Assembly (NCBI RefSeq): GCF_007827695.1
Contig: NZ_VITA01000004.1
Location: 62,001-126,000, forward strand
Origin: Sinorhizobium medicae
GTDB lineage: Bacteria; Pseudomonadota; Alphaproteobacteria; Rhizobiales; Rhizobiaceae
Length of the DNA stretch: 64,000 bases
Reading direction: 5' to 3'
Part shown: positions 9,093 through 16,829 of the stretch, in pieces
Position numbering within the stretch: the stretch's first letter is position 1
Layout of the letters: every line of letters starts with the position of its first letter
Made by a program: the position numbers and the translations under genes
The notes under the pieces: generated by a model
Databases searched by the model: none
Seen by the model: only the letters and a program-made list of their open reading frames with translations
Told to the model about the DNA's origin: nothing

Positions 9093-9713
9093 ATGGACCT
9101 CCTTAAATTGGCCCGTGCAACCAAAGTTCTAGTCCTGGCCTTCGCCCTTGCGATGCCTGCCGGCCTTTCCGCGCGCGCCGAAAGCGGCGGCGTGGGTAAC
9201 GCGGAAACCGGCACCCGCCACATGCGGGGCAAGCACCGCACATCCCATCACATCTGGCACAAGGGGCGTCACCGTTCGGTAACGACCGTCGACGGTTTCT
9301 CGTCCTCCGCTTTCAGAAGCCCGCCGGACTTTCAGACCAGGACCCGCCACGTGCGGCCAAGAACTCCCTGGTCCAGATTTCCCTGGCATCGTCACGCCCG
9401 CCGCGGGCGCGACCATCGTCCCGTGGTCATCATCGGTGGCGGCGAACATTCCTTCGGCGGTGACGGCGGCCACGGGAATCACGACTTCCCCACGCCTATT
9501 TCGGATATCGGCACCTATGCCGGCGGCCTTTCGGCTTATCGTGACGAAGGCAACGGCATCTATTTCAGCCGGGACGGCGGCTACTCCTACCTTGCCGGGG
9601 ATACCATCGTACGCAATACATCTTCGAAACGCGCGAAGATCATCATCCTATCGCCTCAGGTCAATGCCAGCGCATGCTCGTGGGAGCGCGGCGTCTGCGT
9701 CGTTCGGCCGTAG
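9093..9713 (+). CDS. secreted histidine/arginine/glycine-rich protein of unknown function
   Basis: 206 residues. An N-terminal signal peptide (VLVLAFALAMPAGLSARAES) predicts export. The mature N-terminal half is rich in His, Arg and Gly (HMRGKHRTSHHIWHKGRHRS, then HRHARRGRDHRP). The C-terminal half is more ordered and repetitive (YRDEGNGIYFSRDGGYSYL) and ends with two cysteines (ASACSWERGVCVVRP) that could form a disulfide. I recognise no family. The histidine clusters suggest metal or polyanion binding, but this is only composition. It is monocistronic and divergent from sdhC. Confidence 0.75.
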   Translation: MDLLKLARATKVLVLAFALAMPAGLSARAESGGVGNAETGTRHMRGKHRTSHHIWHKGRHRSVTTVDGFSSSAFRSPPDFQTRTRHVRPRTPWSRFPWHRHARRGRDHRPVVIIGGGEHSFGGDGGHGNHDFPTPISDIGTYAGGLSAYRDEGNGIYFSRDGGYSYLAGDTIVRNTSSKRAKIIILSPQVNASACSWERGVCVVRP

Positions 9714-9742
9714 GAGGCGGACGCTCCCGTCGATCGTCGCTG

Positions 9743-10399
9743 TCACGAGGCCGCCTGACCGAATCGCCAGACCGTCGTGCGCTTCACCTCGCAGTCTTCG
9801 AGCGCCCGCGTCACCGGGACCTCGTAGGTCGCCAGCGGCGTCATCCGCTCGCGCGGACAATAGGCCCGACCAGGATCGCCGACCAGGACGACAGCACCGG
9901 CACGTTCGAGTGCATCGAACCAGGGCAAAAGCAGGGCGGCGAAGCTCTTGTCGTAGAAGACGTCTCCGGCGAGGTAAACATCGGCTGCCCGTTCCGATCC
10001 AACGATATCGGCGGCGGCAAAGGCGAGCGACACACCGTTGAGTTCCGCATTCAGCCGCGCGGCTGTTTCGCACCAAGGATCGATGTCGGCGGCCACGACT
10101 TCGTCGGCGCCGGCCATCTTCGCCGCGATGGCGACGAGGCCGGAACCGGAAGCGAAATCGACGACGCGGCGGCCGCGCACCGTTTCGGGATGATCAAGGA
10201 TGAAACGTGCGAGCCCCTGCCCGCCCGCCCAGGCAAAGGCCCAAAAGGGCGGCGGCAGACCGATCTGTTCCAGCTCTTCCTCGGTCTTCAGCCAAAGCTC
10301 ATGCGCCTCGCTCGCAAGATGCAGGCGGATTTCCGGTACGTGCGGCGGCATAAGAATGCCGGTGTTGGCGCGGACGAAACTTTCCGGATCGGTCCTCAC
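9743..10399 (-). CDS. class I SAM-dependent methyltransferase, METTL20/ETFBKMT-like
   Basis: 218 residues. The SAM-binding motif VVDFASGSGLVAIAA is near residue 81, preceded by PPFWAFAWAGGQGLARFI, a segment typical of the METTL20/ETF-beta-lysine methyltransferase and nicotinamide N-methyltransferase-like group. The post-motif AGDVFYDKSFA matches the D-x-F-Y-(D/E) signature of protein lysine methyltransferases in that group. Alphaproteobacterial members are known to methylate ETF-beta and/or ribosomal L7/L12, so a protein target is likely. The start is GTG, 13 bases after the EVE-domain gene with which it appears co-transcribed. Confidence 0.8.
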   Translation of the reverse strand: MRTDPESFVRANTGILMPPHVPEIRLHLASEAHELWLKTEEELEQIGLPPPFWAFAWAGGQGLARFILDHPETVRGRRVVDFASGSGLVAIAAKMAGADEVVAADIDPWCETAARLNAELNGVSLAFAAADIVGSERAADVYLAGDVFYDKSFAALLLPWFDALERAGAVVLVGDPGRAYCPRERMTPLATYEVPVTRALEDCEVKRTTVWRFGQAAS

Positions 10400-10412
10400 G
10401 ATGCTTGCGGGT

Positions 10413-10844
10413 TCAACGGGGCGAAGTATCGAGGCCGCCCATGCGGCAGACCTCTACCCACTCGTCCTCGGTTACCGGCTGTACCGAAAGGCGCATCGAG
10501 GTGACGAGCGACATCGTCGCGAGCCTCGGGTTTTCCTTGATCTCCTTCAAGGTCACGGGTCTCGGCATGTCCATAACGGCGCGAATGTCGACGCAGTCCC
10601 AGCGCGCGTCACCCTCGGCTGTCGTGTCCGGATGCGAAAGCGCGCAGACCTCGGTGATGCCGACGACCTCAAGCCCCTCGTTGGAGTGATAGAAGAAACC
10701 TTTGTCGCCGATCTTCATCGCCCGCATGTTGTTGCGCGCCAGGTAATTGCGAACGCCGGTCCATTCAGTGCCCTTCTCGCCGGCATCCTTCTGCATCTGC
10801 CATGACCATTTGGCCGGTTCGGATTTGTAGAGCCAGAACGCCAT
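10413..10844 (-). CDS. EVE domain-containing protein
   Basis: 143-residue single-domain EVE (PUA-like) protein related to thymocyte nuclear protein 1. The family start FWLYKSEPAKWSWQ is followed by WTGVRNYLARNNMRAMKIGD and FFYHSNEGLEVVGI, and ends with SVQPVTEDEWVEVCRMGG. EVE domains bind modified bases in nucleic acids, and bacterial members occur with modification-dependent restriction as well as alone in housekeeping loci. Here it sits between a YciI-like gene and a methyltransferase, with 6- and 13-base gaps, which suggests a small operon. Confidence 0.9.
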   Translation of the reverse strand: MAFWLYKSEPAKWSWQMQKDAGEKGTEWTGVRNYLARNNMRAMKIGDKGFFYHSNEGLEVVGITEVCALSHPDTTAEGDARWDCVDIRAVMDMPRPVTLKEIKENPRLATMSLVTSMRLSVQPVTEDEWVEVCRMGGLDTSPR

Positions 10845-10850
10845 TGCCCC

Positions 10851-11144
10851 TCAAGCCTCCGGATTGTTGAAGACCCAGTTATAGGCCTTGATCTCGACCT
10901 GGGCGAAGAGACCGGCCTTCGCATAAGGGTCAGCCGCCGCGATCGCCGCTGCCGCCTCGAGCGTGTCGGCCTTGACGATCACCAGACTTCCGGTCGGCTT
11001 GCCGTCTTCGCCGAGGAACGGCCCTGCAATTTTCAGAATGCCGCGGGCGTTGAGGTCGTTGAGATAGGCGAGGTGATCGGGTCGTGTGTCGAGCCTCAAT
11101 TGCAACGCGCCGGGCTTGTCGGTGCAGAGCAGTGCGAAGAGCAT
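10851..11144 (-). CDS. YciI-like protein
   Basis: 97-residue YciI/YCII-family protein with a ferredoxin-like dimeric alpha-beta-barrel fold. It shows LRLDTRPDHLAYLNDL with the family's conserved histidine, LKIAGPFLGEDGKPTGSLVI, and DPYAKAGLFAQVEIKAYNWV with the conserved aspartate. The function of most members is unknown. The ATG is preceded by an ideal GGAGGATCC. It lies 16 bases downstream of gpsA in the same direction. Confidence 0.9.
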   Translation of the reverse strand: MLFALLCTDKPGALQLRLDTRPDHLAYLNDLNARGILKIAGPFLGEDGKPTGSLVIVKADTLEAAAAIAAADPYAKAGLFAQVEIKAYNWVFNNPEA

Positions 11145-11160
11145 GGATCCTCCTGGAGAA

Positions 11161-12156
11161 TTATTCGTGGGTGATCGGTCTGGACATCAGTTGTTCGAGA
11201 GCCGAGCGGACATCGAGCTTCCCGTCGACGATGGCCGCTACGGCCTCGGTGATCGGCATATCGATACCGAGTTCTCCCGCCACGCGAGCGGCGACGGATG
11301 CGGCAAAGGCACCTTCGACCAGCTCGCCGCTTCCCTCGGCGCGGCCACTCTTGCCGAGCGTTATGCCGAATCGCAGGTTGCGCGACTGGTGGCTGGTCGC
11401 AGTCAGCACGAGGTCGCCCAATCCCGAGAGACCGCGCACCGTATCGGCGTCGCCCCCTCTCGCTACGATGAAGCGCGACATTTCGGCAAGCCCGCGCGAG
11501 ATCAGCGCCGCACGGGCAGAATCCCCAAGGCCTGCGCCCTCGACGATGCCACAAGCGATTGCGAGCACGTTCTTGAGCGCTCCGCCGAGCTGAACGCCGG
11601 TGCGATCGGCCGAGGGATAGAGCCGGAACGTCCGCCCGGAAAGCACCTCTGCGAGTTCCGTCGCGATCGCCCGGTCAGGAGCGGCGATCACCATCGCCGT
11701 CGGCAGTCCTTTGGCGATATCGGCCGCAAAGCCCGGGCCGGAAAGCACCCCGATGCGGCGGCCCGGCAACTCCTCGTCGAGCACGTCGGTGAGCAGCCGG
11801 CCGGTCGATTGCTCCATGCCTTTGGCGCAGGTGACGACGATCGCCTTGGCGCCGATTGCATCGCCGTAACGACGCGCCGCGTCGCGATGCGCCTGCGAAG
11901 GCATTGCAAAGAGCACGATGTGGGCATCTCCGAGCGCGGCAGCCTGCGAGGAATAGGAAAGGCCTGCCGGAAGCGGGATGCCCGGCAAAGCCGCCTCGTT
12001 GCGCCCGGTCCGGCGGCATTCCTCAGCCGCTTCCTCCCGCCGCGCAAGCAGCGTGACATTGGCTTTGTCGGCGGCCACGGCCGCAAGCGCCGTTCCGAAG
12101 GCGCCCGCCCCGACGACCACGATCTTTGGTCCGGTCTTCGGATTTTTCATCTTCAT
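11161..12156 (-). CDS. gpsA: NAD(P)-dependent glycerol-3-phosphate dehydrogenase
   Basis: 331-residue GpsA making sn-glycerol 3-phosphate from dihydroxyacetone phosphate for phospholipid synthesis. The Rossmann motif [19 protein letters not shown] is at about residues 14-32. The catalytic lysine region VTCAKGME is near residue 110, and the C-terminal domain contains [16 protein letters not shown]. Two in-frame ATGs (12156 and 12150) are possible. It follows tsaD by four bases, so the two are coupled. Confidence 0.96.
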   Translation of the reverse strand: MKMKNPKTGPKIVVVGAGAFGTALAAVAADKANVTLLARREEAAEECRRTGRNEAALPGIPLPAGLSYSSQAAALGDAHIVLFAMPSQAHRDAARRYGDAIGAKAIVVTCAKGMEQSTGRLLTDVLDEELPGRRIGVLSGPGFAADIAKGLPTAMVIAAPDRAIATELAEVLSGRTFRLYPSADRTGVQLGGALKNVLAIACGIVEGAGLGDSARAALISRGLAEMSRFIVARGGDADTVRGLSGLGDLVLTATSHQSRNLRFGITLGKSGRAEGSGELVEGAFAASVAARVAGELGIDMPITEAVAAIVDGKLDVRSALEQLMSRPITHE

Positions 12157-12160
12157 TCCA

Positions 12161-13258
12161 TCATGCCTTGGCGCCGCGTCTGCCTGAGCCGATCAAGGCC
12201 TTTGCTTCGGCGTCGAGCGGCCAGCGCGAACGCGGGGCCACATCCAGTCCGTCGGCCGGCAGGCCGGCGGCCAGCCGCTCCGCACCGGCCCAGGCGATCA
12301 TCGCGGCATTGTCGGTGCAAAGCGAGAGCGGCGGCGCCACAAAACGAAAGCCGTGCTCGTCACAGAGCGATTGAAGGGTCTGGCGCAATGCCTGGTTCGC
12401 GGCAACCCCGCCGGCAACGACGAGGGCCGGTTGCGCCACGGATGCGGACTCCGCCTTGAACCGCTTCAAGCTGCGCCCGACCCGATCCCTGAGGGTGCGG
12501 GAAATGGCGCGCTGGAAGGAAGCGCAGATGTCCGCGATGTCAGCCTCGGTCACCGGCTCCAGCGATTTCGCCGCCTGCCGGACGGCCGTCTTCAGGCCGG
12601 AGAAGGAGAAATCGAGCCTGGCATCGCCAACGAGCGGCCGCGGAAAGTCGAAACGCTCCGGATTGCCGGTCCGGGCTGCCCGTTCCACGGCCGGGCCGCC
12701 CGGATAAGGAAGGCCGAGCAGCTTGGCGGTCTTGTCGAAAGCCTCGCCCAGCGCGTCGTCGATCGTCGTGCCCCAGCGCTCATATTCACCGACACCTTTG
12801 ACGAGGATCAGCTGCGTGTGCCCGCCGGAGACGAGCAGCATCAGATAGGGAAACTGGAGCTCGTCGGTCAACCGCGCAGTCAGCGCGTGACCTTCGAGAT
12901 GGTTGACCGCATAGAGCGGCTTGCCGGTCGCCCGTGCGATCGCTTTTCCGGTCATCAGCCCGACGATGAGCCCGCCGATCAGGCCCGGGCCGCTCGTAGC
13001 GGCGATCGCGTCGATGTCCTCAAGCTTGACGCCGGCGCGCAACAGCGCCTCTACGATCAGCGTATCGAGCGCCTCGACATGCGCGCGCGCGGCGATTTCG
13101 GGAACGACGCCGCCATAGGCGCTATGCTCTTCCAGCTGGCTCAGCACCACGTCGCCGAGAATCCTTCCGCGGCCCTCCTCGTCGCGCATGACGACCGATG
13201 CCGCGGTTTCGTCGCAGCTAGTCTCAATACCGAGGATGCGCAATGGCGGGGACGTCAC
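12161..13258 (-). CDS. tsaD: tRNA N6-adenosine threonylcarbamoyltransferase
   Basis: 365-residue TsaD (Gcp/Kae1), which transfers threonylcarbamoyl to A37 of ANN-decoding tRNAs. The start is [16 protein letters not shown]. The metal-binding HxxxH-type pair is in [12 protein letters not shown] followed by [23 protein letters not shown] and a C-terminal ASTD-like [13 protein letters not shown] are also present. Translation starts at GTG. It is divergent from hemC across 172 bases. Confidence 0.96.
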   Translation of the reverse strand: MTSPPLRILGIETSCDETAASVVMRDEEGRGRILGDVVLSQLEEHSAYGGVVPEIAARAHVEALDTLIVEALLRAGVKLEDIDAIAATSGPGLIGGLIVGLMTGKAIARATGKPLYAVNHLEGHALTARLTDELQFPYLMLLVSGGHTQLILVKGVGEYERWGTTIDDALGEAFDKTAKLLGLPYPGGPAVERAARTGNPERFDFPRPLVGDARLDFSFSGLKTAVRQAAKSLEPVTEADIADICASFQRAISRTLRDRVGRSLKRFKAESASVAQPALVVAGGVAANQALRQTLQSLCDEHGFRFVAPPLSLCTDNAAMIAWAGAERLAAGLPADGLDVAPRSRWPLDAEAKALIGSGRRGAKA

Positions 13259-13337
13259 GTGCTATACTCAACGATTGCGGTCGCAGTGAAAGGTGGCTAC
13301 ACGGAACTCACACAGCGGCGTGCGTCTGTCTGAGCAT

Positions 13338-13400
13338 GAAGGACGCTTTAAAGCTTTGAAGTGCTGCATGGTTTCGTCCTTAAATCGATTCCGATTTAAG
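13338..13400 (+). repeat. rhizobial intergenic palindromic element (half) with perfect inverted repeat
   Basis: TTAAATCG at 13380-13387 and CGATTTAA at 13392-13399 form a perfect 8-bp inverted repeat around ATTC. The upstream stretch (AAGGACGCTTTAAAGC, TTTGAAGTGCTGCATGG) resembles a dispersed intergenic mosaic element that I recall as widespread in Rhizobium/Sinorhizobium. Only one copy is in this window. It ends 30 bases before hemC and could also affect hemC expression. Confidence 0.5.
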
Positions 13401-13430
13401 CAACCACGCAGTAACAACGGATGGCAGAGG

Positions 13431-14360
13431 ATGCAAACAAAACCTTTCCGCATAGGCACCCGCGGCAGTCCGCTGGCGCTGGCCCAGACGCATGAAACGC
13501 GCGATCGTCTCGCCGCCGCTCATGGTCTGCCCGTGGAGATGTTCGAGATCGTCACACTCTCCACCAAGGGCGACCGGATCACCGACCGGTCCCTTGCAGA
13601 GATCGGCGGCAAGGGTCTGTTCACCGAAGAGCTCGAACAGCAGCTTCTGTCGGGAGACCTCGATTTTGCCGTGCATTCGTCGAAGGACATGACGACGAAG
13701 CTGCCCGACGGTCTGTTTCTTTCTGCTTTTCTGCCGCGCGAGGACGTCCGCGACGCCTTTGTCGGCCGTTCCGCCACAAGGCTTGCCGAGCTCCCGCAAG
13801 GGGCCACCGTGGGGTCGTCGTCCCTGCGGCGTCAGGCGCTGATCCGGCGGTTGCGACCGGACGTCAACGTGATCACCTATCGTGGTCAGGTCGAGACGCG
13901 CCTGCGCAAGCTCGCCGAGGGGCAGGTCGACGGCACGCTTCTGGCCTATGCCGGCCTGAGGCGGCTGGGCATGGCCCATGTTCCAACGGAGCTGCTCGAC
14001 CCCGAGTCGTTCCCGCCGGCGCCCGCCCAAGGTGCGATCTGTATCGAAGCGCGCCTCGGCGACGACCGCATCAACGCGCTGCTTTCTGCTGTCGACGACC
14101 CCCGCACCCATGAGGCAGTCTCCTGCGAGCGTGGCTTCCTGGCGACGCTCGACGGCTCCTGCCGCACGCCGATAGCCGGTTACGCGCAGTCGGATGGGGC
14201 GCGTATCCGCTTTTCCGGCATGATCCTGACGCCGGACGGCACGACCTGCCATCGCATCGAAATCGATGGCAGAACGGCGGACGCGGCGGCGCTCGGGCGG
14301 GAAGCGGGCGAGCGGATCCGCGCCAAGGCCGGACCGGAATTCTTCTTGAGCTGGAGCTAG
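13431..14360 (+). CDS. hemC: hydroxymethylbilane synthase (porphobilinogen deaminase)
   Basis: 309-residue HemC polymerising four porphobilinogens to hydroxymethylbilane in tetrapyrrole synthesis. The N-terminus is [17 protein letters not shown]. The catalytic Asp region is [12 protein letters not shown]. The dipyrromethane-cofactor cysteine is in [12 protein letters not shown] near residue 243. The frame is open 46 codons further upstream, but the ATG at 13431 with GGCAGAGG just before it gives the standard length. It is followed by hemD with a repeat-containing spacer of 115 bases. Confidence 0.96.
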   Translation: MQTKPFRIGTRGSPLALAQTHETRDRLAAAHGLPVEMFEIVTLSTKGDRITDRSLAEIGGKGLFTEELEQQLLSGDLDFAVHSSKDMTTKLPDGLFLSAFLPREDVRDAFVGRSATRLAELPQGATVGSSSLRRQALIRRLRPDVNVITYRGQVETRLRKLAEGQVDGTLLAYAGLRRLGMAHVPTELLDPESFPPAPAQGAICIEARLGDDRINALLSAVDDPRTHEAVSCERGFLATLDGSCRTPIAGYAQSDGARIRFSGMILTPDGTTCHRIEIDGRTADAAALGREAGERIRAKAGPEFFLSWS

Positions 14361-14475
14361 AGCGGGATGAAGAAGAACATGCGCGATTTACCCCCCGCGT
14401 TCCGCTTTGATTTTGCCGGAGGCGCGTGCGGAGATTTCAATCCGATCCTCCCTGAAATCATAGTGATCTGAGCCG
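14359..14475 (+). repeat. degenerate intergenic repeat (GAGCGGGATGA family)
   Basis: The hemC stop is followed by AGAGCGGGATGAAGAAGAA, the same opening as the elements at 16716 and (reversed) 28920. The end of the spacer, TGAAATCATAGTGATCTGAGC, also resembles rhizobial intergenic repeats. The middle is diverged. It separates hemC from hemD and leaves no room for another gene. Confidence 0.45.
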
Positions 14476-15192
14476 ATGCGCGTGCTCGTGACCCGGCCAC
14501 GCCCGTCAGCCGAAAGCACGGCGGCAAAGCTCGGTGCCATGGGCCATGAGACGGCCATACTGCCGATGTTGCAGGCGCAGCATCTCGCCGATGCGGTTCT
14601 CACGGCATTGAGTGTACCGCATCAGGCGATTGCCATCACCAGCGCGGAGGCCGTCCGCGTCCTCGGCTCGCTCGGGCCTGCGCTTGAGCCACATTTCGGC
14701 ACGCCGCTCTTCTCGGTCGGAGGCGCGACCGCGCGCGCGGCGGGTGGCCTCGGATTTACCGATATCCGCACGGGGCCGGGAACCGGAGAGGGGCTCGCCG
14801 AGACGGTGGCTGCCCACCTCCCCGCTGGCGGAGCCCTGGTCTATCTCGCCGGCTCGCCGCGGACCGGGGGCTTCGAACGGTCCTTGCACGAAAGGCGGGT
14901 CGATTACAGGACCGCCGAATGCTATCGAATGGCGCCGGTCCACTATTCTGCGGACACGCTGCCTGAACTCGTCCGCGCTGGTCCTTTTGATGCGGTGCTG
15001 CTCTACTCCCGCGAGACCGCGCGGCGCTTGATCGCAACATTGCGGGAGAGCCGCCTTCAGCCCGCGGAACTGGCTTCGCGTTGCCTCTGCCTGAGCTGGC
15101 CGATCAGAGAGATCCTGCCGGCCGGCTTTGTCAGCGAGGTTGCAGCGGCGCCCGACGAAGAAAATCTGTTCAGGCTCCTCGAAGCCGAATAG
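14476..15192 (+). CDS. hemD: uroporphyrinogen-III synthase
   Basis: 238-residue HemD, which closes and inverts ring D of hydroxymethylbilane to give uroporphyrinogen III. It has the bilobed HemD layout. Lobe 1 starts MRVLVTRPRPSAESTAAKL and contains ITSAEAVRVLGSL. Lobe 2 contains VYLAGSPRTGGFERSL, the conserved tyrosine region RTAECYRM, and AVLLYSRETARRLI. The family is divergent in sequence, but context next to hemC and the motifs agree. The start is the ATG at 14476. Confidence 0.93.
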   Translation: MRVLVTRPRPSAESTAAKLGAMGHETAILPMLQAQHLADAVLTALSVPHQAIAITSAEAVRVLGSLGPALEPHFGTPLFSVGGATARAAGGLGFTDIRTGPGTGEGLAETVAAHLPAGGALVYLAGSPRTGGFERSLHERRVDYRTAECYRMAPVHYSADTLPELVRAGPFDAVLLYSRETARRLIATLRESRLQPAELASRCLCLSWPIREILPAGFVSEVAAAPDEENLFRLLEAE

Positions 15193-15421
15193 GCGAAGAA
15201 CCCGGCGGTTCGCCGGCTGGACGGACGTAACTTCAGCGTGTTTGCCCGGCTCATCTGAGGCATTTCCGTCAAAAAGCACGGGCAGGGGCTTTCCCTCCTC
15301 ATTCTCGCTGACTAGGTTTGCTTAGGTGATGTTGAAACGACGGGGTGTGCCTGCTGCAGGTCCGCTCCGGCGAGGCCGTCAGGCAAAAAGGCGGTCCAAT
15401 AGGCAAACTTATGAGGTGACC

Positions 15422-16717
15422 ATGGCATCGGAAAAGCCGCCGCGCCGCTCGAAAGCTGGAAAAGAACCGCTGACGATCGATCTCGAGGCGGAGAAAACCG
15501 CGTCCGCGCAGACCGAAGCCACCGCTGACGGGGAAGCCGCACCCAGCCAGCCGGTGGACATGCCGCCGAGCGAGGCGGCGGCAGCCGGTGAAGCAGGCAC
15601 CGGCGGCGCCCGAAGCCGCGAAGGCGGCACCGGCGAACCTCCATTGCCGGCAGGCGATCCGCAAGAGGAAACGGAAGAGGCACGGGCAGATGCCGCCGCT
15701 GCCGCTTTCGACGAGAAGCTTCCGCATTCGAGCAGCGGCGAAATGCCTGAGCCGAAGAGGAGGCAGACTGCGGGTGCAGGCGCGCTTGCAGCCGGCATTC
15801 TCGGCGGCCTCGTCGCGCTCGCCGGTGCCGGCGTGTTGCAATATGCCGGCTACATTCCTGCGCCCGGACCTGAGCGGCCTGGCACCGAGCAGAACCTTGC
15901 GGGCGAAATCGAAGCGATAAAGGCCGAGCTCCGGGCTCAGGCTCCGGCGGCACCAGTCGACGTCGCCCCGCTGGAAAACCGCCTTGCCGCCCTGGAAAAT
16001 GCGGCGCGGGAGCCCGGCGCTGATGCGGAGGGCTCGCCTGAGGTCAAATCGCTCGAAGCCGAGGTCGCCAATCTGACGACCGAAATCGCCACGCTCAAAA
16101 CGGAGCTTGCCGAAACCCGCCAGGCGGCCGACGCCGCTCGAGCAGAGCTTGCCGGCCGTATCGACCAGGCGGAACAAAAGCTCAACGAGCCGGCAAACGA
16201 CATCGATATGGCGAAAGCCGTCGCGGTGACGGCACTGAAGACGGCGATCGATCGCGGCGGGCCGTTCCTCGCAGAACTCGACGCCCTGCGCAGCATCGCG
16301 CCCGACGATCCGGCGGTCAAGGAACTGGCGGCTGTAGCCGCAACGGGGGTCGCCACGCGCGCGGCTCTCCGGGATAGCTTCCAGCCGGCGGCCGACGCGA
16401 TGCTGAATGCGCTGCAGCAGCCCGATCCCAACCAAGGGATCTTCGATCGCCTCGTCTCCAGCGCCATGTCGGGGATCCGTGTTCGGCCGGTCGGCAGCGT
16501 CGAGGGCGACACGCCGGAAGCGGTGATCGCACGCATCGAGGACAAGCTCGACAATGGCGATCTCAAGGGCGCATCGCTCGAATGGAACAGCCTTCCCGAG
16601 GCGGCGAGATCAGCCGGCCAGAAATTCAAGGAGAAGCTTGACCGGCGGCTCAACGTGGAAACGGTGATCGATGCCGCCGTCGCCGGGACCATGGTTCGAA
16701 CCGGTACACAAGGTTAG
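15422..16717 (+). CDS. mitofilin/Mic60-family inner-membrane protein
   Basis: 431 residues. An acidic, Ala/Pro-rich cytoplasmic N-terminus (residues 1-115) is followed by one glycine-rich transmembrane helix (AAGILGGLVALAGAGVLQYAG, about 120-140). Next comes a long coiled coil (about 160-265, e.g. SLEAEVANLTTEIATLKTEL) and a C-terminal helical mitofilin domain (about 280-425). This is the layout of alphaproteobacterial Mic60 homologues, which bend and organise the inner membrane and are typically encoded beside hemY. Start chosen: ATG at 15422 preceded by AGGTGACC. The frame is open upstream to 15326 but that part is not protein-like. It is also annotated in genomes as COG4223 or HemX-like. 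Confidence 0.85.
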   Translation: MASEKPPRRSKAGKEPLTIDLEAEKTASAQTEATADGEAAPSQPVDMPPSEAAAAGEAGTGGARSREGGTGEPPLPAGDPQEETEEARADAAAAAFDEKLPHSSSGEMPEPKRRQTAGAGALAAGILGGLVALAGAGVLQYAGYIPAPGPERPGTEQNLAGEIEAIKAELRAQAPAAPVDVAPLENRLAALENAAREPGADAEGSPEVKSLEAEVANLTTEIATLKTELAETRQAADAARAELAGRIDQAEQKLNEPANDIDMAKAVAVTALKTAIDRGGPFLAELDALRSIAPDDPAVKELAAVAATGVATRAALRDSFQPAADAMLNALQQPDPNQGIFDRLVSSAMSGIRVRPVGSVEGDTPEAVIARIEDKLDNGDLKGASLEWNSLPEAARSAGQKFKEKLDRRLNVETVIDAAVAGTMVRTGTQG

Positions 16718-16829
16718 AGCGGGATGAGGAAAAGTGTATAACGGTCTTCCGTTCGGGAATGCGTCGTTTGAAAGAGTTAGATCGTTTCGCTGCTTCAGTG
16801 AGCCGATCTAGCGGGAGAAAGAAGACTAC
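16716..16829 (+). repeat. intergenic repeat (GAGCGGGATGAGGAAAAGTG family)
   Basis: AGAGCGGGATGAGGAAAAGTG at 16716 begins immediately at the stop of the mitofilin gene and is followed by GGTCTTCCGTTCGGGAATGC, the usual second arm. The remainder, GATCGTTTCGCTGC and GAGCCGATCTAG, has a further partly palindromic segment. It fills the whole spacer before hemY. Confidence 0.55.
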
